64,000 nucleotides of DNA from positions 89,711,251 through 89,775,250 of the forward strand of contig CM037587.1 of the NCBI GenBank assembly GCA_021018995.1. The letters run 5' to 3'. The notes beneath the pieces were generated by a model, which saw only the letters and a list, made by a program, of their open reading frames with translations, did no database searches and was not told the DNA's origin. Both the position numbers and the translations under genes were made by a program. Source of the DNA: Chloranthus sessilifolius (Eukaryota; Streptophyta; Magnoliopsida; Chloranthales; Chloranthaceae). Positions 35,443 through 46,389 of the stretch are shown in pieces. Every line of letters begins with the position of its first letter. The first letter of the stretch is position 1.

Positions 35443-36569
35443 TGATCAGTCACAGAATATATCATTTTATCACCCTTAACTTAATGATGCTAGACCCCAG
35501 TTTGCTACTAACAAGCTAATGATGTGCAGATATTAAGGAAAATCAGTAAAAGGGAACCAAAGTGTTAATCTTTGTGAAAATGAACTCAAAAAGTAATAAG
35601 AAAAATGAATGAACCTGAAAGACGATTCGATGCTGCTGAAAGCCAGAAATCGTGTTTTATGATTGAACATAGCCAAATAAATAAGAAATCGTAATTAATA
35701 TCTTTTAGAAGATGTTCAAAGCAAAAGACGATACAGAAAGAAAGCGATCGATCGTAATATAGAATTGTCCAAAGAGAAAGTTGTAACAGAAGAGAGAAAT
35801 CGTGATTTATGATTTCACAAATAGAAGCTTCTCATTATTGCTGATTACGTGCAAATTTATACCACCATGCACCAAAATAAAAGAACTCTTGAATTAGAAG
35901 TTTGGCAAATCACGAATTTGCGAAGATTGATGAAGAAAGACTCCTAAAGATCTCGGTTGCTAAAATTAAGGAGAAAGTCCAAAGGTGCATCAAACATTGA
36001 AAGCAAGGAAGATAAAATTAGAATTAGAGTTATATTTGGAATCTTTTATTTTTTGTATTTTCTTTTATTAGAATTAGAACACTGTAAACTAACTCCTTAT
36101 GATCTATAAATAAGAGGGCTCGGCATAGGAATAATTTTATCAAAGGAATTCTCAGAATCAATTGACAATTGGGATTGGGTTTTCCTCCGATAAAAAATAG
36201 TTTAGAGTAGTTTAGATATCTAAGGTTCCTTGATCACAATTGACGACTGAGATTGAGAGCTGGAAGATTAGTGTAGATATCTGTAGTTTCTCAGAAGCAA
36301 CTAACGCCTGTGACTGAAGGGTGAAAGATATATTTTTACTTTGCTTTCTAGTTTAGATTTATTTTTATTGTAATTTACTACTTTGTAAACATCTCCAAGT
36401 TTTGATTTGAATTGACGACTCAGATTGAGATTTGCAAATTAGTGTAACGGTATTTTATTTTCCATCTATAATTCTTCAAGATTTGATTGACGCCAAAATT
36501 ATGATTGGTTGCAGATTAGATTAAATCTGTATTGATAGGATTCTAGTTTTGATTGACGACCAACGCTAG
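35443..36569 (+). mobile_element. B3: truncated B-family LTR upstream of the C gag
   Basis: It matches the B LTRs from TGATCAGTCACAG through GATTGACGACCAACGCTAG, about 1.13 of the usual 1.45 kb. It stops at 36569 exactly where the A2 terminus (TGTGCAACC) begins, so A2 inserted into it. The rest should lie right of the window. TTGAT at 35438-35442 is the expected target-duplication half. Confidence 0.88.
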
Positions 36570-36585
36570 TGTGCAACCGTGGGAG
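36570..36585 (-). repeat. 16-bp remnant of the A2 3' LTR
   Basis: TGTGCAACCGTGGGAG (plus strand) equals the outer end of A LTRs (TGTGCAACCATGGGAG at 44217). It is joined directly to the integrase linker (about 36590), without the other 1.5 kb of LTR and without integrase. Confidence 0.8.
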
Positions 36586-37490
36586 CTCTATAATTGGCTG
36601 CTAAACATTGGATGGTCCTCCTGTCCGTCTTGGACGTACCGTCCGAGAAAGCTCAAGTTTCAATGAAATTTTCAATATTTGAGAACAACGGAGGCTCATC
36701 ATCTTACTTTATGGAATTTTGACCATCGATGCCAGCGTTGCTAGTGCATCGGCAAAGCGATTTCTCGCTTGCGGGACATAAGAGAATGTAATATCTTCAA
36801 GGTGCTCATGGAATGGGATCAACTTCTCATCCTTTGTCTTCCAATCTCCATTTGTCAAATATATGATTAACTATGAGTCGCCAAATACCCTAAGATGAGT
36901 TACGTTCAGGTCCAAGGCAGCCTGTAGGCCTACTACGCAAGCCTCATATTCGGCCATATTGTTTATGCACGGGAAGTTGAGCTTGATGGAGACTAGTACA
37001 TGAGATCCTTTTGGCAAAATTAGAATAGCACCGACTCTTTGACCTTCAGCATTTGCTGCCTCGTTAAAGTGCATCACCCAGGATTCCTCTATCTCCACTG
37101 TATCGTCCTCTGTCGTAAACAAGATGTCTTCATCAGAAAATTCTGTCCTTAAAGGCTCGTAATCAGGTAAGGGGTTCTCGGCGAGATGATCAGCGAGTGC
37201 TTGCCCCTTTATCGACTTTTGAGTGATATACGTGATGTCAAATTCTGATAAGAGGAGCTGCCAGCATGTGGTTGGACCCGTGAGAGCTGGCTTTTGAAAC
37301 AAGTACATTAATGGATCCATTCGTGCAAGAAGGAGAACTACCTGAGATAGCAAGTAGTGATGGAGCCTCTGTGCAGCCCATACGAGAGCCAAGCATGCTT
37401 TCTCTAGTTGAGAATAATGCATCTTGTAGTCAGTAAAATTCTTGCTGAGATAGTAGATGGCATGCACTCTTCTTCCTGTTTGATCATGCT
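36586..37490 (-). pseudogene. pol: A2 RNase H and second RNase H
   Basis: A 198-residue stretch (37467-36871) is open through both domains: AIYYLSKNFTDYKMHYSQLE, ACLALVWAAQRLHHYLLS, MDPLMYLFQKPALTG, the tether EFDITYITQKSIKGQALADH, then the second RNase H (MHFNEAANAEGQRVGAILIL, CINNMAEYEACVVGLQAALD, VTHLRVFGDS). The frame then breaks at a stop but continues as similarity (ITFSYVPQARNRFADALATL) to about 36600. The catalytic Asp that should follow the MHF start (usually FDGA) is Asn here (FNEA). The copy is inactive. Confidence 0.9.
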
Positions 37491-38275
37491 ACACTAGGAC
37501 ACATCATCAAGTGATGAATGTCGTTTTCTCTTGGTTCGCTTCTGCCATCTTGATCTAATTATATCCAGAGAATCCATCCATGAATGAAAGCATCCCATGT
37601 CTACCAATTTTATCGACCAAGATGTCGATATGTGGTAACGTGAAGTCAACCTTTGGGCTCGCCTTGTTCAGGTTTCTTAAGTCGATGCACTGCGAACCTT
37701 TCGATCTTTCTTTGGTACCGGGATGATATTGGCTAGCCACTGTGGGTACTTAAAGACCATGAGAAACCAACATCGTACTGCTTGATGATTTCATCCTTTA
37801 ATTTCAACATCCACTCTGGTTGGAGACGTCTTAACTTCTGCTTGACGGGCCTAACATCAAGATATAGCGACAGCTCAAGCTCGACCAAATCGGTGTCCAA
37901 ACCGGGCATATCCTCATATGACCATACGAAGACGTCTTGGTATGACCGAAGAAAATCAATCATGCTTTTTCTTTCCTCGAGAGACAGCGACATTTTGATC
38001 TTGGTGATTATAAGAATTTCCTCGGTCCCTAGATTGACGTCCTCTATTTCTTCAATAATAGGGGTAGGGCCATGCTCAAAATCGGCGTACCGTTCGAGGA
38101 GCTCATTGGGAAGCTCCTTAGTAGGGATCTCCTTGTCCAGACTCGTGACTCCTACCTCTTCTTGTATTTCTATAGGAAAGGGGTCGATTTCACGTGGGAC
38201 AGGTTTTTCTATTAAGGCATCATTTTCTTTGATTTTCTTAGGAATTTTGACAGATAATTTTTTTTTATTTTGCAT
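37491..38275 (-). pseudogene. pol: A2 reverse transcriptase, internally deleted
   Basis: The N-terminal part is open for 180 residues (VTSLDKEIPTKELPNELLER, DVFVWSYEDMPGLDTDLVEL, VRPVKQKLRRLQPEWMLKLK). RT fingers follow (IDLRNLNKASPKVDFTLPHI, MLSFMDGFSGYN). At about 37500 the sequence jumps from AEANQEKTTFIT straight to the RNase H end of the connection (GCVLxxHDQTGRR equivalent). Compared with A3, about 580 bp are missing, including the YVDD-type catalytic motif. Confidence 0.88.
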
Positions 38276-38969
38276 TTTTTCTATTTTTTATGGTTTGGGT
38301 TTTCTTTGGGGATGGGTCTTTGGCAAGGCCAGTCTCTGTATACACATGGTATTGCCTGCCTAGGTTGTTTTTTTGGGAAACTAGTACCGTATTTATGACC
38401 ACTCGATGCTTCCAGAGTTAGGGGCATAGATGCTCAATTCCTTACCTGAGGTGCCACCCCTTTACCTGCTCGAATGGAGGAGGATGATTGATATGGGCTT
38501 TGGGAGTCAGCCTCCATCATGTTTATCTTGGGCTCGTTCGGGACCCTATCCTCAAATGCCAGCATGGTTCTGTGGTGGTTTACCATAGGGGGGATTGTAT
38601 AGGCATGGGAAACTCCTCAAAAAGGGACAGGGAAAATAGGTCTACTTCCAGATTGGGAGGGATGATTTAGGGGTTGATTAGGTGGATCGGGATTACCGGC
38701 TTGTGCGGGGTTATCTGTGTTGGTCAATTCTGATCAATTTTTATGACCCCGACACTTACAAATGTACTCCGGATGTGAGGCCATGGACGGAGTTCATCTT
38801 CCAAGTCTATTCCTTGGGCATTTGCAACAGCAATGGTTCGGGCCTTTTCTTCTTTGGTAGGCCTATAGCTTAGGCCGAATCTAACCCGTTGTCCTCCTCT
38901 GGCTCTAACTCAGTCCTTCCTTCCTTGTAATTGAGGTCCTAATCCTTTACCTCTATGATAGCCCCTTTT
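38276..38969 (-). other. A2 spacer between protease and RT
   Basis: Broken coding sequence. It corresponds to 59862-60720 of A3, where a G-patch-like motif (GKGLRPRLQGRREPV) is readable; here it is eroded. Open frames on the plus strand here are shadows. Confidence 0.6.
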
Positions 38970-39836
38970 CTAGAGCATAGCTACGACTGCGATCATTCTA
39001 CCATCGATTTTTAACATGATCCGTTCGAGGGGCTCCGAGGTTACCATCGATACATCATACTCAAAGCTATCGAGGTCTGTGTCTTCAGTCGTGTGTAGCA
39101 CATCCAATACTTTGGGGTTCTCAATGTTGTGGGTAGCTTTGTCTCTTTCTTCCTGCCCTTCACCCAAAATGGTGACAATCTTCTGTTCTAATATAAATCT
39201 CAGCTTTTGGTGCAGAATTGAAGGTATTGCCATGACCTCATGTAACCAAGGACGCCTTAACAGCATATTGAAAGTAGATTTGAAGTCCATAACTTGGAAG
39301 GGTATGGAAAAGGTCATTGGCTTAATGACGAGCTCAAGGTCAACTTCTCTGATTATCTCTCTTCTTATGTTATCAAATCCTCTGGCACTTGTTCTCGCTG
39401 GCCGGAAAGTAGAGGAATCCACCCTTATCTTGGTCACGGTTCGGAGAGGGCACACATTCAAAGAAGACCAGTTGTTTATTAACACCAATGGAATCACCAG
39501 TTTCCCAGTTTTTACCGTGATATTGAGAGGTTTGGAATGATTATTTCTCTCATTCGATAAATCAGCATCTGAAAAGGAAATGGCATTGGGAGCCAACACC
39601 TGACTGAGGATTTGTCCCACCTCGTCCGGGGTTGCTTGGATAGATACATGTGCATCCTTTAATGCTCCCACCAAAGCTTGGAAATGAAGCGGGGAGGTCA
39701 TTAACAGGTCCCAGACCATGATGTGCGCGGGCATCCTTTTCAATTGTATTTCAAGTATGTGCTCTCTTCTCATATTTTCAAAGGAGTTTACTACTGTAGG
39801 TTCTTTCTTCTCTTCTGGCTGGGTCGGTATTGACAC
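38970..39836 (-). pseudogene. pol: A2 protease region, long open frame
   Basis: A 288-residue uninterrupted frame. An N-terminal linker (ILEIQLKRMPAHIMVWDLLM, SPLHFQALVGALKDAHVS) precedes the protease: IPLVLINNWSSLNVCPLRTV, then RPARTSARGFDNIRREIIRE, MTFSIPFQVMDFKSTFNMLL and RRPWLHEVMAIPS. The active-site Asp of A3 (VLIDNGS) is Asn and the Gly is Trp, so catalysis would be lost although the frame is open. Confidence 0.88.
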
Positions 39837-42800
39837 TTTTGGTTTCCTTGAGATTCTTCCCGATCGAGTGACAAAATCTATTGACCCCTCTCTACTGTTG
39901 CCTGCATCGATATCTGTCTGATTGTAACTGAGCAGGACCTAATGGGGATCATAGCTTAGTCTCGAGATTTGAAATGGAGTGGACATAGGCCTCAAAGGTG
40001 CTTGGACTAGAGGATTGGAATGGGTGGTCAACACTTTGTTAACGTCTATTGGATAGATTGGGGGAGTGGCGAAATGGGGCCATGTGGGGTTAGTGGGGAT
40101 TGTGAATGGCTGTATTGGGGGTGGTGTGATAGGGGTAGGCCATTGGTAATTGACTGGTGCCGGAGGGGAATATGGGATGAAATTAGTCATCGGGTAATTG
40201 GCAGGGGCAGCTGCTGCGTATGGCTGATACGGACCGGCTTGGATATAGTTGACAAGAGCTGGTGATGGAAATCAAATCTAAGGGTTCTACTTGTGGTAGA
40301 GAATTGGGAAAGTAATCAACTACGTTTAAAGGCTCGATCAATCCAATGCCTCTATTCTCCTAATCTCTCTCCCTCGGTGTTATAAAATCTTCTCGGGTGT
40401 TGATATATCTGAAGGGTCAAACTCTTCGTCACTCTCTTCTATCATGCTGATGATTGGCCTGATGCCTACTCCACTGGGTGGGTGTGGTGGTAACGACACT
40501 TGGTGTATATTGGCATGCTCATTGGCCTAGGGAAGTGCTGGAGGAATGATCTTGTCGGCCTCTATTAAGTCTTGTATTGTGTGCTTCAAAGAGAAGCAAT
40601 GATCAGTTGGGTGGCCCGTTCCTTGATGGAAGTTGCAATGGGTATTGGGGTGGTCATAATTCCTTGGGATCAGAATTGGCGGAGGTCTTTGCTGGAGTGC
40701 AGTAACCAAACCTTTCTCAATTAATAAGAGCAACAAGATGTTCAAAGACTACCCTACAGGTGTGAAGAATCGATCAAAATGGGCCCTTCTCTATTCTTAG
40801 GTCATTTGTACTCCTTTCCCATTTTCGGTTCTTTGCATCGGCTTGCTTTTGGTTGGATCTGGCTGTGCTGCCTTAAATTGGAATGGGGCTATTCTGGTAT
40901 TAGGTCGTGTATTTATGACCATTTGTACATCTACCCAGCTCTTTTATCATTCCTCTGTTCAGTGACCCTTCGAACCCCACTAGCCCCACCGGACACATTC
41001 TTACTCAAGCGTCCTTCTTTAATTGCGTCCTCATAACGATTGGCATTCCTTACCAAATTAGCAAAGCTGGACTGCTATTGGTACACCAAGAAATCCAAGA
41101 TGACTGGCAGGGTACTTTTTGAGATCATCTCGATGTCCTCATCATCGAGTATTTTGTTCTTGACCTGAGCTGCTAATGCTCTCCACTGTCTAAGGTAGTC
41201 GTTAAACATCTCATCAGGTTTCTGTTTCAGGCAAGCTAAATCTGATTTGTGTGGTTCAATGTCTATGTTGTAGACATACTATTCTTGGAATATATGAGTC
41301 AGATCCTTCTAAATTTTGATCATGGGAGGTTCCAACGAAGTGAACCACCTCAAAGCTGGACCCGTGAGGCTCTTTTGAAAAACCTTTATGAGCAGACGTT
41401 CATCTCTTCCATACTGGCACATGTCCCCACAGTAAGATTTGAAATGTGTAATGAGGTTGCCCGTGCCGTTGTATTTACCTAAGACTGGCACTTTGAATTT
41501 TGGAGGTAAGGGGATTTATGTAAATAGGCATAGGTCGAATAAGTCTGTGGCATGGATTTCGGCTCCACCCATCATCATCAATTCCTTCTGGATCTTGTAC
41601 TTTTGCACTTTTAATAGCTCGGACTCTTTGGACGGCGAGACCAGTCACTCAACAAGCGGCCTCCATTCGCTTTAGGTTGCCAGTGGGTTAGTGAATATGG
41701 GTGGTGGGGGATAGATGTTGGTGAATGCCCCTGCATAGGCTTTACTATTCTTGATCTCAACCTCCTCATACTGTGGGTCTATATATGGAGGAGGGAGGGT
41801 GAGATTGTCCTATTGGTTCTGAGCAGGCCGGATGGGTGCTTGGTGGGCCCATTATATTTAGGTATGGGTTACGAGTCCTTGGTAGGCTTGGGGTATTAGG
41901 CCCTTGTGGGCTTGGGTTTGGGCCATTGGGCCTTGGTGGGTTTTGGGGTATTGGGCCCTAGTAGGTTTGGGTTTGAGCCATTGGACCTTGATGGGATTGA
42001 GGTATGAGGACCTTAGGCCCACTCAAATGACCCCATGGTTGATAGGGGTCTTGGGTGGTATGGATAATAGGGGGTTGACGGGAGCTTTGGAGGAAAGAGG
42101 GATGGAGATTTGGGAGTGGATGAGATGGGTTGGTGGGGGATGGATAAGGGAGGCTGTTTTGTGAGGCCTTCCATATTGTATTGGCCTTGACCATCTCATC
42201 CATCATGGCCATTGGATTGGGTGATGGAGTGGATGTAAAGGGTACATCTGATGGAGGGGAAATGTGGGTATGGGCGAGATGGGTGTATGGGAAAAATTGG
42301 GCATGGCCTGGGTAGATGAGGGGTTGAAAAAACGGGCATGGTATGTGTGGATGTGGACCAATAGGGAATGGCTTGGGTGGTATTTTGATTTTGGGAAGGT
42401 ATAGTTGGATGGGGTATGGTTTAAAGAGATAGTGGGGAATGAGGTGTTGGATTTAGAGAAAATGTAGGAAAATTGGGTATGTTAGTTGTGGTGGGTAAAT
42501 TTGGAGTGGCTACAGGGGAAAATGGGATGGACTTTGAGGGAATGTGGAAGATGTGGGGGGAAACACCAAAGGGTTTGGTGATGGTAAATGGTGTTTGGGT
42601 GAGAATGGGATGGAGTTAGGAATTTCCTTCGAATGGGAATGGGTTGGAGAGCATGGCAGGGATGAATCAGGATCGGCATAAGCCGGATCAACTGCCCACG
42701 ACATAGTTTGGCGGCGGGTCGGGTATGGATTCCTTGAGTGAGGCTCGAACACTTTCTTCCCCCTTCCCCTATGGGATGATGGTGGGTAAGGCAATGCCGT

Positions 42801-42917
42801 TGTTCCGCACCACAAGTCTTTCTTTTTTGTTTTGACTTTTGGATAAAGCAAATGAACCTTTCTAGGATGAGTTCTGGGGCCTTGGAATTTCCATTTCGGG
42901 CGGCGTTCACACCCCAA
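39837..42917 (-). pseudogene. gag: A2 gag, broken
   Basis: Coding order: conserved upstream peptide (PSSHRGRGKK, RNPYPTR) leading to the ATG at 42704 (MSWAVDPAYADPDSSLPCSP); a Pro/Ser/His-rich region; a short 24-bp repeat tract (about 42010-41830); capsid (41600-41000: LGKYNGTGNLITHFKSYCGD, ALRWFTSLEPP); zinc-knuckle-like NTHCNFHQGTGHPTDHCF (about 40660); and a proline-rich linker (PYSPPAPVNYQWPTPITPPP, about 40180). Frameshifts and stops separate the parts. The frame is open for 78 residues upstream of the ATG. Confidence 0.85.
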
Positions 42918-43173
42918 ATATTTCCCACAGTAGGATCCCGATACACTTCAGAAGAAACAAAAGAGAACCTTTGTTCTATGTGAAGGCACGGGAATCCACG
43001 CGACAACATGATCCCTTAAAAAAATCAATAAGAGGGTGACCTCTTTTGACCGACGAGGGCGTATTGGGTGTTGTAATGGGTGGGATCTATTGGAGGAACT
43101 AAACCACTAAGCGGGGAACTCGGGATCAATGAAAAGAGGCCTCAAATTCGGGATGCCTGAAGCCATAATGGTC

Positions 43174-43384
43174 TAGCGTATGTATTACATACGCTAGGAA
43201 ATTTTTTTGGAAATTTGGCTTAGCGTATGTAATACATATGCTAGGCAACTTTTTGGAATTTTTGGCTTAGCGTATCTATTAGGTAAGCTAGGCCACTTTC
43301 TGGAATTTTTGGCTTAGCGTATCTATTAGGTATGCTAGGCAATTTCTGGAGATTTTTGGCTTAGCGCATGTAATACATAGGCTA
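43174..43384. repeat. Palindrome array in A2 leader
   Basis: Five 23-bp palindromes start at 43174, 43221, 43268, 43315 and 43362, exactly 47 bp apart. The arms are TAGCGTATGTA and TACATACGCTA. Copies three and four have changes in both arms (TATCTATTAGGTA). The spacers are 24 bp and alike (AGGCAA..TTTTGGCT). Confidence 0.93.
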
Positions 43385-44196
43385 CGCAAAAATTTATATA
43401 CTCGATATATTTGACAGCGGCAGTAGGCCCAAAATTAGTCTTTTTTTTTTGGGTTCTTAGAAGCAGTGATTCCGAGGACTAATTTTCTTTATTATCTCGG
43501 GTCCCTCCTCTCCGAACTTAAGGATACAAGGATTGATTTAGGACGACTAACGCTCTCCCCAATGGTTTTAAGCTTTGTACTTGGATCGGTCTACCACCCT
43601 ATATACGTCCGGCGTAAGCGCCTTCTCAGATACTGGATGGGGTGGTACTTTTCTAGATCCTCACTACTAGAGGCTGCCGTCGTACTAAGAACCGGGACGT
43701 TTGTATCACTGCCTAAATTTCCACCCTTTAAAATCTACCCCCACAAAAATGAATTAAGTCCCTTTAAGGTTCAATTTCAAATTCAATTTTAAAAGGGAGT
43801 TTGCTCAGTGTTCAAAAATAGGTTGTGACGATCCTGTGTCGCCTCTACGGGCCAGCATCCACAAATGGTATATATTTGTAATAAAAAAAAAAGCTCAAGT
43901 AAGCCCACCAAATGGCTAAGGTGTGCAAAAGTGCAAGTAAGCCCACCAATTGTCTAAGGCATGTAAATGACCGAAAATAAGTGAAAGTAAAGACAATGTT
44001 CAAGTAGGCCTGCCGATTGGCTAAGGCACATAAATGACTGAAAAGTAGGGGTAAGTATAAAATGACTGAATTGTAGGGGTGAGTAAAATTGATGGAATCG
44101 TTGGGTTGATTATGGAATAAAAATAATAACAAATGGTTAGAAGCAAACAAGAAAAACAAAAAAGGTCAACCTTCATGGGGAAGCTCTACTAGCTAG
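43385..44196 (-). other. A2 leader between primer site and palindrome array
   Basis: No gene. It contains a decayed copy of the 69-bp repeat (CAAGTARGCC at 43895, 43934 and 44001). The plus-strand frame at 43466-43792 is not supported by any family. Confidence 0.6.
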
Positions 44197-44214
44197 TCCT
44201 TACCAAAGTCACCA
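44197..44214 (-). other. A2 primer-binding site, decayed
   Basis: Minus strand TGGTGACTTTGGTAAGGA, versus TGGTGACTCTGCTGGGGA in A3; two bases from the LTR end. Confidence 0.75.
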
Positions 44215-44216
44215 TC

Positions 44217-45780
44217 TGTGCAACCATGGGAGTTCGCGCAAGTCCCGTTGCGACGATGCGCTTGTAAGACAAATTTAGAGTTGCCACCCAGAGCTTTTGG
44301 TATCCTGGGATACCCAAATCGATATAATGAGCACCGAAGTGCTAAAAATATGACTCTGAACCGGTCTACGCCAAAGGCTCTTGGGTAGGGGCTTCAGTTA
44401 TCGATTAGAAAGGTGTTAGGCACCCGATCAACTGACTCGTAAGCGGTCTCTACTTATGGCCAACAAAAATAAAAAAAATAAAAAAATAGAACTGCAATTC
44501 CTCCTGCCAAAAGGCATTCCAATCCTATTTATGCCCCCCATAATCACCGAAATTTCGATGGTGTAACGACGCAAATTCAAGGATAGAGGAAAAGCAAAGA
44601 AGGTAGAGCAATATAGGGGGAGTCAGAGCTCTCGGGCTCTTTGTAGCACAGCTGTGGACCTTAGCGTGGGTGCACTTCCAATGAGCTTCCAATGGCACTT
44701 CAAGGGTAGAGAATGGTTCAAACTTCTAATGCTTGGGAGCTAGGAGGTAGGAGATGGAGGCTAAGACCTAGTTCCTACAAGATCTAAGAGATTTATGATG
44801 AAAGGAATAGGTTAATGGATGAACCTAGGATCTGAAATTTGTGATGTTTTAATGCTAAAAAGGGAGGAAAGGGATCACTAAAGGTTTCTATCTCTTAGGA
44901 AAATTTTCAAGCCTTTGTAAAGGGAGGGGTGCCTCTTGATATATAGAGAAAGGGATGGTTTAAGGGAAAACTTAAGAGCTAATGAGATTAGGAATTCGGT
45001 AATCCTCAATCTAAGGTTTCCTAAGGTTTTGGGATTTTAGATAGGTGGGAATTGGGTTTCAATCGTAGATGATAGGCTAGTCTTCTAAATGGCAAAAGGG
45101 TGAAAAAGAAGGCTAGTGGAGGTGCAACAGTCCTAACAGAATCAACCTCGATGGGTGGGGTGGTCAACAAGTCAAACCCTAGTTTCGAAATCTAGCAAAA
45201 ATCCCAAAAATCACTGTTCCTAAGCCTAGCGTATGTATTACATATGCTAGTTATAGGAACAGTATTCCTGAGAACCCTGAAGGTTTAGAACCCGTTGTAG
45301 GGTCCACAGAAAGGTCAATTTTTCCTATCATATGTATTACATACGCTAGGAAAAATTCTTCCAATATTGGCTTAGCGTATGTAATACATATGCTTGGCAA
45401 AATTTTCGCATTTCTGCCCGAATTTCAAATTGCCGTAACTTATTATCTACAACTCGGATTGATGTGATTCTTAGCTCATTGGAAAGCATGGAAGATCCTC
45501 TTTCTAATGGTATATGTCTCAACTCTAGCAAAGGTCTGTGCAAAGTATGGTATTCCTCTTTTCAAAGACTGCTCGGGAGGGTTTAAAACTAGTTTGAGCG
45601 GGGTTCTATAGGTTAGGGTTGATTCCTAAGGGTCAGGGACAGGCTTCTAAGGGTTTGGACTAAGTTCTAAGGGCTTGGGTTAAGTTCTAACAATTTGAAA
45701 AGTGCTCTCAGAAGCTCGGAGTGTACGCCTTTCTCGAAGTGTAAGTTAATCGGGCCTTGGGCCAAATTTGGGTTTCTACA
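44217..45780 (-). repeat. A LTR shared by A2 and the next A copy
   Basis: A 1564-bp LTR, minus strand TGTAGAAACCC to GGTTGCACA. A TATA box (CTATATATC on the minus strand) is at 44938-44946. Palindromes lie at 45227, 45326 and 45373, the first within a 51-bp palindrome (45213-45263; arms ACTGTTCCTA and TAGGAACAGT). It is the 5' LTR of A2 (primer site at 44197), but AAAGAGGGGCATT abuts its start, as before a 3' LTR. Confidence 0.9.
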
Positions 45781-45793
45781 AATGCCCCTCTTT
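45781..45793 (-). other. Polypurine tract of an upstream A copy
   Basis: On the minus strand AAAGAGGGGCATT directly precedes the LTR start TGTAGAAACCC. A1, A3 and the solo LTR have no such tract outside their starts, which fits true insertion flanks there and an internal 3' end here. Confidence 0.65.
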
Positions 45794-46389
45794 GGTATTC
45801 GATCACTAATGATTGTGTGACAAAGAAAGAGATGTCCAAAGAGGCCCAAGGCACGCTAACGGGTCTACCATATTTAAAACGAACCTCAAACATCAGATGG
45901 TAACATGGTGAGTTTACGGAAGCCCTGCATGTCGGGAAAAACATCCGTTCCTCAAGGCTATCTGTCCCCAAGTGCTTAGCGATATTACTAGACATAACTG
46001 AGATGGTGCGAGTTGCAAAAGCCCAATGTGTTGGGAAAACCATCCACTTCTCAATATGATTTGATGAGGTGTGATGTTTGATTTTCATTCTAAATAAAAC
46101 AGTCCCGTGAGCGGGGGGTGATCGACCTATACTTTCAAGCGGGCGCAAGGCAAAGGCATGAAGATCCGTAGTTTGTGTCCAATCCTATGAGGCATTGATT
46201 GCCCCATTTGATCGGTCACGGGTGCCCCTATGTGAGGTAGGATTCGAGATTCTTGGGTGAACCCATCGATCCCAAGGTTACTTTAGCACAACTACTTGAG
46301 CGGAGCAAATATTGCTGTCGCAACGCTTTTTGAGAGTGTGTGCTCTTTTTCACACTAATCCTAGTGACATTGATCTTGTAAAAAGAACA
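45794..46389 (-). other. 3' region of the tandem A copy
   Basis: No reading frame I trust. Two related stretches occur (CCCTGCATGTCGGGAAAAAC at about 45923 and CCCAATGTGTTGGGAAAACC at about 46021), a direct repeat of about 98 bp. Confidence 0.55.

Larger units (their letters stand above)
36570..45780 (-). mobile_element. A2: Tat-type element with a stub 3' LTR
   Basis: Minus-strand order: LTR 45780-44217, primer site, leader, gag, protease, RT, RNase H, second RNase H, start of the integrase linker, then only about 16 bp of 3' LTR (36570-36585). The integrase and almost all the 3' LTR are deleted. The upstream LTR also has a purine tract on its far side, so it appears shared with another A copy (to about 52298). 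Confidence 0.85.

Noticed and set aside
37782-38363. 193-residue Ser-rich plus-strand frame
   Set aside because: Shadow of the A2 RT N-terminal frame on the minus strand.
39016-39540. 174-residue plus-strand frame
   Set aside because: It lies opposite the A2 protease frame, which has clear family motifs; it is a shadow.
43174-43384. CRISPR-like array (23-bp repeats, 24-bp spacers)
   Set aside because: The spacers are similar to each other, the setting is a plant retrotransposon leader, and no cas genes exist. It is an internal tandem array.
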